Source of the DNA: Procambarus clarkii
Taxonomy: Eukaryota > Arthropoda > Malacostraca > Decapoda > Cambaridae
Reading direction: 5' to 3'
NCBI RefSeq assembly: GCF_040958095.1
Contig: NC_091230.1
Span: 12,085,928 to 12,149,927, forward strand
Length of the DNA stretch: 64,000 nt
Made by a program: the position numbers and the translations under genes. Shown in pieces: positions 14,849-29,700 of this stretch (position 1 is the first letter of the stretch; the number at the start of each line of letters is the position of its first letter). Under the pieces are notes generated by a model that ran no database searches, was not told where the DNA came from, and worked only from the letters and a program-made list of their open reading frames with translations.

Positions 14849-17800
14849 GAAACCTCGCTTGATGATTCGAAGTTAAAATCCTCAAATTTGGAATAATAGT
14901 GACTTTTTTCACGATTTTCATGTAGTTTGATATTACGTAAATATATTCATTTTTTACCAATATTTTGATACTATTTCATGTAGTATCACGATATGTGATT
15001 TGGCCTTCATATCTCAGAATTTCGCAAATTTTCCATTTTAAGCAAGTTTCTTGCATTTTGTTTTGTACTAAAAATCGTCGAATTTAGCAATATTTCGACG
15101 TTTATCAATCCCCTTTTCCTTTTTGTGATTTAAACAAAGTATCATCGAATTAGGCAATATTTTGCCGGTTTTCCACGTTTTTGTAAATTTTCAGTTCATT
15201 GGTATTAATTCAATAAATATACGATAAAAATAATGCAAACACATAATTGATTAGATAATAAACTTAAATACTTCATTTTCAATCATCTATTTGTTTCTCG
15301 TTAAAATACTGAGTAAGATATTGAAAAGGGGAGAACTTCGGTTTTTATTGCATATATCGACGTTTCAGCTGGATTAGAGCGTTTTTACGTGTACATCTTC
15401 CATCGGTAATATAAACGGAAAATCAGGAACATTTGAGTTAATTCTAATGAAAACACATTGATTTTTGTCATTTGTATTGGAAATAACATTGTCATATGTC
15501 TTTTCTTGGATCTAAATATTACGAAACCTCGCTTGATGATTCGAATTTAAAATCTTCAAATTTGGTATAATAGTGACTTTTTTCACGTTTTTATGTAGTT
15601 TGATATTATGTAAATATATTCATTTTTTACCAATATTTTGATACTATTTCATGTAGTATCACGATATGTGATTTGGCCTTCAAACCTCTGAACTTCGCAT
15701 AATATTGCATTTTAAGGAAGTTTTCTTGCATTTTGTTTCGTACTAAAAATCATCGAATTTAGTAATATTTTGACGTTTATCATCCCCCTTTTCCTATATG
15801 TGATATAAACAAAATATCATCGAATTAGGCAATATTTGGCCGTTTTTCCACGTTTTTGTGAATTTTCAGTTTATTGTTATTAATTCAATAAACATACGAT
15901 AAAAATGATGCAAACACATACTTGATTAGAAATTAACCTTAAATACTTCATTTTCAATCAACTATTTGTTTCTCGTTAAAATATTGAGTAAGATATTACA
16001 AGAAGAAAAGTTTTGTTTTTATTGCATATATCGACGTTTCAGCTGGATTAGAGCGGTTTTACGTGTACATCTTCCATCGGTAATATCAACGGAAAATCAG
16101 GAACATTTTAGTTAATTCTAATGAACATACATTGATTTTTATCATTTGTATTGGAAACAACATTGTCATATGTCTTTTCTTGGATCTAAATATTACGAAA
16201 CCTCGCTTTATAATTCGAAGTTAAAATCCTCAAATTTGGTAAAATAGTGACTTTTTTCACGTTTTTCATGTAGTTTGATAGTACGTAAATATATTCATTT
16301 TTTACCAATATATCGATACTATTTCATGTTTTCTCACGATATGTGGTTTGGCCTTCATATCTCAGAATCTCGCAAATTTTGCATTTTTAAGCAAGTTTCT
16401 TGCATTTTGTTTTGTACTTAAAATCGTCGAATTTAGCAATATTTTGACGTTTATCAATCCCCTTTTCCTTTATGTGATTTAAACAAAATATCATCGAATT
16501 AGGCAATATTTTGCCGTTTTTCCACGTTTTTGTAAATTTTCAGTTTATTGGTAATAATTCATTAAATATACGATAAAAATGATGCAAACACAATTGATTA
16601 GAAAATAACCTTAAATGCTTCATTTTCAATCATCTATTTGTTTCTCGTTAGAATACTGAGTAAGATATTGAAAAGGGGAGAAGTTCGGTTTATATTGCAT
16701 ATATCGACATTTCAGCCGAAATAGAGCAGTTTTACGTGTACATCTTCCATCGGTAATATAAACGGAAAATCAGGAACAATTTAGTTAATACTAATGAAAA
16801 CACATTGATTTTTATCATTTGTATTGGAAACAACATTGTCATGTCTTTTCTTGGATCTATATAATCCTCGCTCTATGATTCGAAGTTAAAATCCTCAAAT
16901 TTGGTATAATAGTCACTTTTTCACGTTTTTCATTTCATATTACGTAAATATATTCATTTTTACCAATATTTCGATACTATTTCATGTAGTATGACGATAT
17001 GTGATTTGGCCTTCAAATCTCAGAATTTTGCATAATATTGCTATTTAAGGAAGTTTTCTTGCATTTTGTTTCCTACTAAAATTTAAGAATTTAGTAATAT
17101 TTTGACGTTTATCATCCCCCTTTTCCTATATGTGATATAAACAAAATATCATTGAATTAGGCAATATTTGGCCGTTTTTCCACGTTTTTGTGAATTTTCA
17201 GTTTATTGTTATTAATTCAATAAACATACGATAAAAATGATGCAAACACATACTTGATTAGAAATTAACCTTAAATACTTCATTTTAAATCAAATATTTG
17301 TTTCTCGTTAAAATACTGAGTAAGATATTAAAAAGGGGAGAAGTTCTGTTTTTATTGCATATATCGAAGTTTCAGCCGGATTAAAGTGGTTTTACGTGTA
17401 CATCTTCCATCGGTAATATCAACGGAAAATCAGGAACATTTTAGTTAATTCTAATTAAAACACATTGATTTTTATCATTTGTATTGGAAACAACATTGTC
17501 ATATGTCTTTTCTTGGATCTAAATATTACGAAACCACGCTTGATGATTCGAAGTTAAAATCCTCAAATTTGGTATAATAGTGACTTTTTTCACGTTTTTC
17601 ATGTAGTTTGATAGTACGTAAATATATTCATTTTTTACCAATATTTTGATACTTTTTCATGTAGTATCACGATATGTGATTTGGCCTTAAAATCTCAGAA
17701 CTTCGCATAGTATTGCATTTTAAGGAAGTTTTCTTGCATTTTGTTTCCTACTAAAAATCATCGAATTTAGTAATATTTTGACGTTTATCATCCCCCTTTT

Positions 17801-18204
17801 CCTATATCTGATATAAACAAAATATCATCGAATTAGGCAATATTTGGCCGTTTTTCCCCGTTTTTGTGAATTTTCAGTTTATTGTTATTAATTCAATATA
17901 TATATGATATAAATGATGCAAACACATTATTGATTAGAAATTAACCTTAAATACTTCATTTTCAATCAACTATTTGTTTCTCGTTAAAATACTGAGTAAG
18001 ATATTAAAAAAGGGAGAATTACTGTTTTATTGCATATATCGACATTTCAGCCGGATTAGAGCGGTTTTGCGTGTACATCTTCCATCGGTAAAATAAACGG
18101 ATAATCAGGAACATTTTAGTTAATTCTAATGAAAACACATTGATTTTCATCATTTGTATTGAAAACAACATTGTCATATGTCTTTTCTTGGATCTAAATA
18201 TTAC

Positions 18205-18694
18205 GAAACCTCGCTTTATGATTCGACGTTAAAATCCTCAAATTTGGAATAATAGTGACTTTTTTCACGTTTTTGACGTAGTTTTATAGTACGAAAATAT
18301 ATTCATTTTTACCAATATTTCGATACTATTTCATGTTTTCTCACTATATGTGATTTGGCCTTCATATCTCAGAATTTCGCAAATTTTGCATTTTTAAGCA
18401 AGTTTCTTGCATTTTGTTTTGTATTAAAATCCTCGAATTTTTCATTTTCAATCATCTATTTGTTTCTCTTTAAAATACTGAGTAAGATATTGAAAAGGGG
18501 ATAACTTTGGTTTTTTTTGCATATATCGACATTTCACCTGGATTAGAGCGGTTTTACGTGTACAACTTCCATCGGTAATATAAACGGAAAATCAGGAACA
18601 TTTGAATTAATTCTAATGAAAACACATTGATAATTTTTATCATTTGTATTGGAAACAACATTGTCATATGTCTTTTCTTGGATCTAAATATTAC
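18205..18694. repeat. Type B satellite monomer with ~185-bp internal deletion
   Basis: This monomer is only 490 bp. Around 18432-18446 the type B stretch ATTAAAATCCTCGAATTT runs directly into TTCATTTTCAATC, which normally lies about 185 bp further on. It begins with the CTTTATGATTCGACG variant of B. Only one copy of this junction was seen. Confidence 0.85.
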
Positions 18695-21600
18695 GAGACC
18701 TCGCTTGATGATTCGAATTTAAAATCCTCAAATTTGGTATAATAGTGACTTTTTTCACGTTTTTCATGTAGTTTGATATTACGTAAATATATTTTTTAGC
18801 AATATTTTGATACTATTTCATGTAGTATCACGATATGTGATTTGGCCTTCAAATCTCAGAACTTCGCATAATATTGCATTTGAAAGGAAGTTTTCTTGCA
18901 TTTTGTTTCGTACTAAAAATCATCGAATTTAGTAATATTTTGACGTTTATCATCCCCCTTTTCCTATATCTGATATAAACAAAATATCATCGAAATAGGC
19001 AATATTTTGCCGTTTTTCCACGTTTTTGTGAATTTTCAGTTTATTGTTATTAATTTAATATATATACGATAAAAATGATGCAAACACATAATTGATTAGA
19101 AATTAACCTTAAATACTTCATTTTCAATCAACTATTTGTTTCTCGTTAAAATATTGAGTAAGATATTGCAAGGGGAAAAGTTCTGTTTTTATTGCATGTA
19201 TCGACGTTTCAGCTGAATTAGAGCGGTTTTACGTGTACATCTTCCATCGGTAATATAAACGGAAAATCAGGAACATTTTAGTTAATTCTAATGAAAACAC
19301 ATTGATTTTTATCATTTGTATTGGAAACAACATTGTCATATGTCTTTTCTTGGATCTAAATATTACGAAACCTCGCTTTATGATTCGACGTTAAAATCCT
19401 CAAATTTGGTATAATAGTGACTTTTTCAGGTTTCTCATGTAGTTTTATAGAACGAAAATATATTCATTTTTACCAATATTACGATACTATTTCATGTTTT
19501 CTCACGATATGTGATTTGGCCTTCATATCTCAGAATTTCGCAAATTTTGCATTTTTAAGCAAGTTGCTTGCATTTCGTTTTGTATTAAAAATCCTCGAAT
19601 TTAGCAATATTTTGACGTTTATCAATCCCCTTTACCTTTATGTAATTTAAACAAAATATCATCGAAATAGGCTATATTTTGCCGTTTTTCCACTTGTTGT
19701 AAATTTTCAGTTTATTGGTATTAATTCATTAAATATACGATAAAAATGATGCAAACACATAATTGATTAGAAATTAACCATAAATACTTCTTTTTCAATC
19801 AACTATTTGTTTCTCGTTAAAATACTGAGTAAGATATTGAAAAGGGGAGAACTTCGGTTTTTATTGCATATATCGACGTTTCAGCTGGATTAGAGCGTTT
19901 TTACGTGTACATCTTTTATCGGTAATATAAACGGAAAATCAGGAACATTTGAGTTAATTCTAATGAAAACACATTGATTTTTATCATTTGTATTGGAAAC
20001 AACATTGTCATATGTCTTTTCTTTGATCTAAATATTACGAAACCTCGCTTGATGATTCGAATTTAAAATCCTCAAATTTCGTATAATAGTGACTTTTTTC
20101 ACGTTTTTCATGTAGTTTGATATTACGTAAATAAATTCATTTTTTACTAATATTTCGATACAATTTCATGTAGTATCACGATATGTGATTTGGCCTACAA
20201 ATCTCAGAACTTCGCATAATATTGCATTTTAAGGATTCTTGCATTTTGTTTCGTACTAAAAATCATCGAATTTAGTAATATATTGACGTTTATCATCCCC
20301 CTTTTCCTATATCTGATATAAACAAAATATCATCGAATTAGGCAATATTTTGCCGTTTTTCCACGTTTTCGTGAATTTTCAGTTTATTGTTAATAATTCA
20401 ATAAATATACGATAAAAATGATGTAAACACATAATTGATTAGAAATTAACCTTAAATACTTCATTTTCAATCAACTATTTGTTTCTCGTTAAAATATTGA
20501 GTAAGATATTGCAAGGGGAGAAGTTCTGTTTTTATTGCATATATCGACGTTTCAGCTGAATTAGAGCGGTTTTACATGTACATCTTCCATCGGTAATATC
20601 AACGGAAAATCAGGAACATTTTAGTTAATTCTAATGAAAACACATTGATTTTTATCATTTGTATTGGAAACAACATTGTCATATGTCTTTTCTTGGATCT
20701 AAATATTACGAAACCTTGCTTTATGATTCGAAGTTAAATTCCTCAAATTTGGTATAATAGTGATTTTTTTCACGTTTTTCATTTAGTTTTATAGTACGTA
20801 AATATATTCATTTTTACCAATATTTCGATACTATTTCATGTTTTCTCACGATATGTGATTTGGCCTTCATATCTCAGAATTTCGCAAATTTTCCATTTTT
20901 AAGCAAGTTTCTTGCATTTTGTTTTGTACTAATAATCGTCGAATTTAGCAATATTTCGACATTTATCAATCCCCTTTTCCTTTATGTGATTTAAACAAAA
21001 TATCATCGAATTAGGCAATATTTTGCAGTTTTTCCACGTTTTTGTAAATTTTCAGTTTATTCAATAAATATACGATAAAAATAATACAAACACATAATTG
21101 ATTAGATAATAAACTTAAATACTTCATTTTCAATCATCTATTTTTTTCCCGTTAAAATACTGAGTAAGATATTGAAAAGGGGAGAACTTCGGTTTTTATT
21201 GCATATATCAGCTGGATTAGAGCGTTTTTACGTGTACATCTTCCATCGGTAATATAAACGGAAAATCAGGAACATTTGAGTTAATTCTAATGAAAACACA
21301 TTGATTTTTATCATTTGTATTGGAAACAACATTGTCATATGTCTTTTCTTGGATCTAAATATTACGAAACCTCGCTTGATGATTCGAATTTAAAATCCTC
21401 AAATTTGGTATAATAGTGACTTTTTCACGTTTTCATTTCATATTACGTAAATACATTCATTTTTACCAATATTTCGATACTATTTAATGTAGTATCACGA
21501 TATGTGATTTGGCCTTCAAATCTCAGAATTTTGCATAATATTGCGATTTAAGGAAGTTTTCTTGCATTTTGTTTCCTACTAAAATTTTAGAATTTAGTAA

Positions 21601-24532
21601 TATTTTGACGTTTATCATCCCCCTTTTCCTATATGTGATATAAACAAAATATCATTGAATTAGGCAATATTTTGCTGTTTTTCCACATTTTTGTGAATTT
21701 TCAGTTTAATGTTATAAATTCATTATATATACGATAAAAATGATGCAAACACATAATTGATTAGAAATTATCCTTAAATACTTCATTTTAAATCAAATAT
21801 TTGTTTCTCGTTAAAATACAGAGTTAGATATTAAAAAGGGGAGAAGTTCTGTTTTTATTGCATATATCGACGTTTCAGCCGGATTAAATCAGTTTTACGT
21901 GTACATCTTCCATCGGTAATATCAACGGAAAATCAGAAACATTTTAGTTAATTCTAATGAAAACACATTGATTTTTATCATTTGTATTGGAAACAACATT
22001 GTCATATGTCTTTTCTTGGATCTAAATATTACGAAACCTCGCTCTATGATTCGACATTAAAATCCTCAAATTTGGTATAATAGTGACTTTTTTCACGTTG
22101 TTCACGTACTTTGATAGTACGAAAATATATTCATTTTTTACCAATATTTCGATACTATTTCATGTTTTCTCACGATATGTGATTTGGCCTTCATATCTCA
22201 GAATTTCGCAAATTTTGCATTTTTAAGCAAGTTTCTTGCATTTTGCTTTGTACTAAAAATCCTCGAATTTAGCAATATTTTGACGTTTATCAATCCCCTT
22301 TTCCTTTATGTAATTTAAACAAAATATCATCGAATTAGGCAAAATTTTGCCGTTTTTCTACGTTTTTGTAAATTTTCAGTTTATTGGTATTAATTCATTA
22401 AATATACGATAAAATTTATGCAAACACATAATTGATTAGAAATTAACGTTAAATACTTCATTTTCAATCAACTATTTGCTTCTCGTTAAAATACTGAGTA
22501 AGATATTGAAAAGGGGAGAAGTTCTGTTTTTATTGTATATACCGAAGTTTCAGCCGGATTAAAGCGGTTTTACGTGTACATCTTCAATCGGTAATATCAA
22601 CGGAAAATCAGGAACATTTTAGTTAATTCTAATGAAAACACATTGATTTTTATCATTTGTATTGGAAACAACATTGTCATATGTCTTTTCATGGATCTAA
22701 ATATTACGAAACCTCGCTTTATGATTCGAAGTTAAAATCCTCAAATTTGGTATAATAGTGACTTTATTCACGTTTTTCATGTAGTTTGATAGTACGTAAA
22801 TATATTCATTTTTACCAATATATCGATACTATTTCAAGTTTTCTCACGATATGTGATTTGGTCTCAGAATTTCGCAAATTTTCCATTTTAAGCAAGTTTC
22901 CTGCATTTTGTTGTGTACTAAAAATCGTCGAATTTAGCAATATTTCGACGTTTATCAATCCCCTTTTCCTTTATGTGATTTAAACAAAATATCATCGAAT
23001 TAGGCAATATTTTGCCGTTTTTCCACGTTTTTGTAAATTTTAAGTTCATTGGTATTAATTCAATAAATATACGATAAAAATAATGCAAACACATAATTGA
23101 TTAGATAATAAACTTAAATACTTCATTTTCAATCATCTATTTGTTTGTCGTTAAAATACTGAGTAAGATATTGAAAAGGGGAGAACTTCGGTTTTTATTG
23201 CATATATCGACGTTTCAGCTGGATTAGAGCGGTTTTACGTGTACATCTTCCATCGGTAATATTAACGGAAAATCAGGAACATTTTAGTTAATTAATATGA
23301 AAACACATTGATTTTTATCATTTGTATTGGAAACAACACTGTCATATGTCTTTTCTCGGATCTAAATATTACGAAACCTCGCTTGATGATTCGAAGTTAA
23401 AATCCTCAAATTTGGTATAATAGTGACTTTTTCACGTTTTTCATGTAGTTTGATATTACGTAAATATATTCATTTTTTACCAATATTTTGATACTATTTA
23501 ATGTAGTATCACGATATGTGATTTGGCCTTCAAATCTCAGAACTTCGCATAGTATTGCATTTTAAGGAAGTTTTCTTGCATTTTGTTTCGTACTAAAAAT
23601 CATCGAATTTAGTAATATATTGACGTTTATCATCCCCCTTTTCCTATATCTGATATAAACAAAATATCATCGAATTAGGCAATATTTTGCCGTTTTTCCA
23701 CGTTTTTGTGAATTTTCAGTTTATTGTTATTAATTCAATATATATATACGATAAAAATGATGCAAACACATAATTGATTAGAAATTAACCTTAAATACTT
23801 CATTTTCAATCAACTATTTGTTTCTCGTTAAAATATTGAGTAAGATATTGCAAGGAGAAAAGTTCTGTTTTTATTGCATATATCGACGTTTCAGCTGAAT
23901 TAGAGCGGTTTTACGTGTACATCTTCCATCGGTAATATAAACGGGAAATCAGGAACATTTTAGTTAATTCTAATGAAAACACATTGATTTTTATCATTTG
24001 TATTGGAAACAACATTGTCATATGTCTTCTCTTTGATCTAAATATTACGAAACCTCGCACTATGATTCGAAGTTAAAATCCTCAAATTTGGTATAATAGT
24101 GACTTTTTTCACGTTTTTCATGTAGTTTGATATTACGTAAATTTATTTTTTACCAATATTTTGATACTATTTCATGTAGTATCACGATATATGATTTGGC
24201 CTTCAAATATCAGAACTTCGCATAATATTGCATTTTAAGGAAGTTTTCTTGCATTTTGTTTCGTACTAACAATCATCGAATTTAGTAATATTTTGAACTT
24301 TATCATCCCCCTTTTCCTATATGTGATATAAACAAAATATCATCGAATTAGGCAATATTTTGCCGTTTTTCCACGTTTATGTGAATTTTCAGTTGTTTGT
24401 TATTAATTCAATAAATATACGATAAAAATGATGCAAACACATAGTTGATTAGAAATTAACCAAAAATACTTCATTATGAATCAACTATTTGTTTCTCGTT
24501 AAAATATTGAATGAGATATTGCAAGGGGAGAA

Positions 24533-24568
24533 GTTAAAATACTGAGTAAGATATTGAAAAAGGGAGAA
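24533..24568. repeat. 36-bp duplication marking an A/B hybrid monomer (copy 1)
   Basis: After GATATTGCAAGGGGAGAA the monomer does not go to GTTCTG but to GTTAAAATACTGAGTAAG, repeating the preceding 36-bp register in its type B version, then continues with GTTCTG. The host monomer (24049) is therefore about 707 bp. Upstream it is type A, and downstream (AGCCGGATTAGAG, GTGTTCATC) it resembles type B. Confidence 0.9.
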
Positions 24569-26095
24569 GTTCTGTTTTTATTGCATATATCGACGTTTCA
24601 GCCGGATTAGAGCGGTTTTACGTGTTCATCTTCCATCGGTAATATCAACGGAAAATCAGGAACATTTTAGTTAATTCTAATGAAAACACATTGATTTTTA
24701 TCATTTGTATTGGAAACAACATTGTCATATGTATTTTCTTGGATCTAAATATTACGAATCCTCGCTTTATGATTGGAAGTTAAAATCCTCAAATTGACTT
24801 TTTTTCACGTTTTTCATGTAGTTTGATTGTACGTAAATATATTCATTTTTTTACCAATATTTCGATACTATTTCATGTTTTCTCACTATATGTGATTTGG
24901 CCTTCATATCTCAGAATTTCGCAAATTTTGCATTTTTAAGCAAGTTTCTTGCATTTTGTTTTATACTAAAAATCCTCGAATTTAGCAATATTTCGACGTT
25001 TATCAATCCCCTTTTCCTTTATGTGATTTAAACAAAATATCATCGAATTAGGCAATATTTTGCCGTTTTTCCACGTTTTTGTAAATTTTCAGTTCAGTGG
25101 TATTAATTCAATAAATATACGATAAAAATAATGCAAACACATAATTGATTAGATAATAAACTTAAATACTTCATTTTCAATCATCTATTTGTTTCTCGTT
25201 AAAATACTGAGTAAGATATTGAAAAGGGGAGAACTTCGGTTTTTATTGCATATATCGACGTTTTAGCTGGATTAGAGCGTTTTTACGTGTACATCTTCCA
25301 TCGGTAATATAAACGGAATACCAGGAACATTTGAGTTAATTCTAATGAAAACACATTGATTTTTGTCATTTGTATTGGAAATAACATTGTCATATGTCTT
25401 TTCTTGGATCTAAATATTACGAAACCTCGCTTGATGATTCGAATTTAAAAGCCTCAAATTTGGTATAATAGTGACATTTTTCACGTTTTTCATGTAGTTT
25501 GATATTATGTATATATATTCATTTTTTACCAATATTTTGATACTATTTCATGTAGTATCACGATATGTGATTTGGCCTTAAAAACTCAGAACTTCGCATA
25601 ATATTGCATTTTAAGGAAGTTTTCTTGCATTTTGTTTCGTACTAAAAATCATCGAATTTAGTAATATTTTGACGTTTATCATCCCCCTTTTCCTATATGT
25701 GATATAAACAAAATATCATCGAATTAGGCAATATTTGGCCGTTTTTCCACGTTTTTGTGAATTTTCAGTTTATTGTTATTAATTCAATAAACATACGATA
25801 AAAATGATGCAAACACATACTTGATTAGAAATTAACCTTAAATACTTCATTTTCAATCAACTATTTGTTTCTCGTTAAAATATTGAGTAAGATATTGCAA
25901 GGGGAGAAGTTCTGTTTTCATTGCCTATATCGACGTTTCAGCTGGATTAGAGCGGTTTTACGTGTACATCTTCCATCGGTAATATTAACGGAAAATCAGG
26001 AACATTTTAGTTAATTCTAATGAAAACACATTGATTTTTATCATTTGTATTGGAAACAACATTGTCATATGTCTTTTCTTGGATCTATATATTAC

Positions 26096-26733
26096 GAAAT
26101 TTTTCATTTTTTACCAATATTTCATTTTTTACTAATATTTCGATACTATTTCATGTTTTTTCAAATTCATTTTTTACCAATATATCGATACTATTTCATG
26201 TTTTCTCACAATATGTGATTTGGCCTTCATATCTCAGAATTTCGCAAATTTTCCATTTTAAGCAAGTTTCTTGCATTTTGTTTTGTACTAATAATCGTCG
26301 AATTTAGCAATATTTCGACATTTATCAATCCCCTTTTCCTTTATGTGATTTAAACAAAATATCATCGAATTAGGCAATATTTTGCAGTTTTTCCACGTTT
26401 TTGTAAATTTTCAGTTTATTCAATAAATATACGCTAAAAATATTATACAAACACATAATTGATTAGATAATAAACTTAAATACTTCATTTTCAATCATCT
26501 ATTTTTTTCTCGTTAAAATACTGAGTAAGATATTGAAAAGGGGAGAACTTCGGTTTTTATTGCATATATCGACGTTTCAGCTGGATTAGAGCGGTTTTAC
26601 GTGTACATCTTCCATCGGTAATATAAACGGAAAATCAGGAACATTTGAGTTAATTCTAATGAAAACAAATTGATTTTTTCATTTGTATTGGAAACAACAC
26701 TGTCATATGTCTTTTCTTGGATCTAAATATTAC
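26096..26733. repeat. Scrambled satellite monomer with local duplication (copy 1)
   Basis: Immediately after the marker remnant ACGAAAT the usual first 90 bp are missing. Instead, the TTCATTTTTTACCAATAT segment occurs three times within about 90 bp (near 26102, 26123 and 26166), with the TCGATACTATTTCATGTTTT segment repeated. Beyond that, the monomer continues as normal type B. It is a deletion combined with a short tandem duplication. The short open frame at 26050-26307 is a by-product. Confidence 0.87.
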
Positions 26734-29700
26734 GAAACCTCGCTTGATGATTCGAAGTTAAAATCCTCAAATTTGGTATAATAGTGACTTTTTCACGTTT
26801 TTCATGTAGTTTGATATTACGTAAATATATTCATTTTTTACCAATATTTTGATACTATTTAATGTAGTATCACGATATGTGATTTGGCCTTCAAATCTCA
26901 GAACTTCGCATAGTATTGCATTTTAAGGAAGTTTTCTTGCATTTTGTTTCGTACTAACAATCATCGAATTTAGTAATATTTTGAAGTTTATCATCCCCCT
27001 TTTCCTATATGTGATATAAACAAAATATCATCGAATTAGGCAATATTTTGCCGTTTTTCCACGTTTTTGTGAATTTTCAGTTTATGGTTATTAATTCAAT
27101 AAATATACGATAAAAATGATGCAAACACATAATTCATTAGAAATTAACCTTAAATACTTCATTTTCAATCAACTATTTGTTTCTCGTTAAAATATTGAAT
27201 GAGATATTGCAAGGGGAGAAGTTCTGTTTTTATTGCATATATCGACGTTTCAGCTGAATTAGAGCGGTTTTACGTGTACATCTTCCATCGGTAATATAAA
27301 CGTATAATCAGGAACATTTTAGTTAATTATAATGAAAACACATTGATTTTCATCATTTGTATTGGAAACAACATTGTCATATGTCTTTTCTTTGATCTAA
27401 ATATTACGAAACCTCGCTTTATGATTCGACGTTAAAATCCTCAAATTTGGTATAATAGTGACTTTTTTCACGTTTTTCATGTAGTTTTATAGTACGAAAA
27501 TATATTCATTTTTTACCAATATTTCGATACTATTTCATGTTTTCTCACTATATGTGATTTGGCCTTCAAATCTCAGAATTTCGCAAATTTTGCATTTTTA
27601 AGCAAGTTTCTTGCATTTTGTTTTGTACTAAAAATCCTCGAATTTAGGAATATTTTGACGTTTATCAATCCCCTTTTCCTTCATGTGCTTTAAACAAAAT
27701 ATCATCGAATTAGGCAATATTTTGCCGTTTTTCCACTTTTTTGTAAATTTTCAGTTTATTGGTATTGATTCATTAAATATACGATAAAAATGATGCAAAC
27801 ACATAATTGATTAGAAATTAACCTTAAATACTTCATTTTCAATCAACTATTTGTTTCTCGTTAAAATACTGAGTAAGATATTGAAAAAGGGAGAAGTTCT
27901 GTTTTTATTGCATATATCGACGTTTCCGCCGGATTAGAACGGTTTTACGTGTTCATCTTCCATCGGTAATATCAACGGAAAATCAGGAACATTTGAGTTA
28001 ATTCTAATGAAAACACATTGATTTTTATCATTTGTATTGGAAACAACATTGTCATATGTCTTTTCTTGGATCTAAATATTACGAAACCTCGCTTGATGAT
28101 TTGAAGTTAAAAATCCTTAAATTTCGTATAATAGTGACTTTTTTCACGTTTTTCATGTAGTTTGATATTATGTAAATATATTCATTTTTACCAATATTTT
28201 GATACTATTTCATGTAGTATCACGATATGTGATTTAGCCTTCAAATCTCAGAACTTCGCATAATATTGCATTTCAAGGAAGTTTTCTTGCATTTTGTTTC
28301 GAACTAAAAATCATCGAATTTAGTAATATTTTGACGTTTATCATCCCCCTCTTCCTATATGTGATATAAACAAAATATCATCGAATTAGGCAATATTTTG
28401 CCGTTTTTCCACGTTTTTGTGAATTTTCAGTTTATTGTTATTAATTCAATAAATATATGATATAAATGATGCAAACACATAATTGATTAGAAATTAACCT
28501 TAAATACTTCATTTTCAATCAACTATTTGTTTCCTGTTAAAATATTGAGCAAGATATTGGAAGGGGAAAAGTTCTGTTTTTATTGTATATATCGACGTTT
28601 CAGCTGGATTAGAGCAGTTTTACGTGTACATCTTCCATCGGTAATATCAACAGAAAATCAGGAATATTTTAGTTAATTCTAATGAACATACATTGATTTT
28701 TATCATTTGTATTGGAAACAACATTGTCATATGTCTTTTCTTGGATCTAAATATTACGAAACCTCGCTTTATGATTCGAAGTTAAATTCCTCAAATTTGG
28801 TATAATAGTGACTTTTTTCACGTTTTTCATGTAGTTTTATAGTACGTAAGTATATTCATTTTTACCAATATATCGATACTATTTCAAGTTTCCTCACGAT
28901 ATGTGATTTGGCCTTCATATCTCAGAATTTCGCAAATTTTTCATTTTAAGCAAGTTTCTTGCATTTTGTTTTGTACTAAAAATCGTCGAATTTAGCAATA
29001 TTTCGACGTTTATCAATCCCCTATTCCTTTATGTGATTTAAACAAAATATCATCGAATTAGGCAATATTTTGCCGTTTTTCCACGTTTTTGTAAATTTTC
29101 AGTTTATTGGTAATAATTCATTAAATATAAGATAAAAATGATGCAAACACATAATTGATTAGATAATAACCTTAAATACTTCATTTACAATCATCTATTT
29201 GTTTCTCGTTAGAATACTGAGTAAGATATTGAAAAGGGGAGAAGTTCGGTTTTTATTGCATATATCGACATTTCAACCGATATAGAGCGGTTTTACGTGT
29301 ACATCTTCCATCGGTAATATAAACGGAAAATCAGGAACAACTTAGTTAATTCTAATGAAAACACATTGATTTTTATCATTTGTATTGGATACAATATTGT
29401 CATATGTCTTTTCTTGGATCTAAATATTACGAAACCTCGCTCTATGATTCGAAGTTAAAATCCTTAAATTTGGTATAATAGTGATTTTTTTCAGGTTTTT
29501 CATGTAGTTTGATATTACGTAAATATATTCATTTTTTACCAATATTTTGATACTATTTCATTTAGTATCACGTTATGTGATTTGGCCTTCAAATCTCAGA
29601 ACTTCGCATAATATTGCATTTTAAGGAAGTTTTCTTGCATTTTGTTTCGTACTAACAATCATCGAATTTAGTAATATTTTGAAGTTTATCATCCCCCTTT

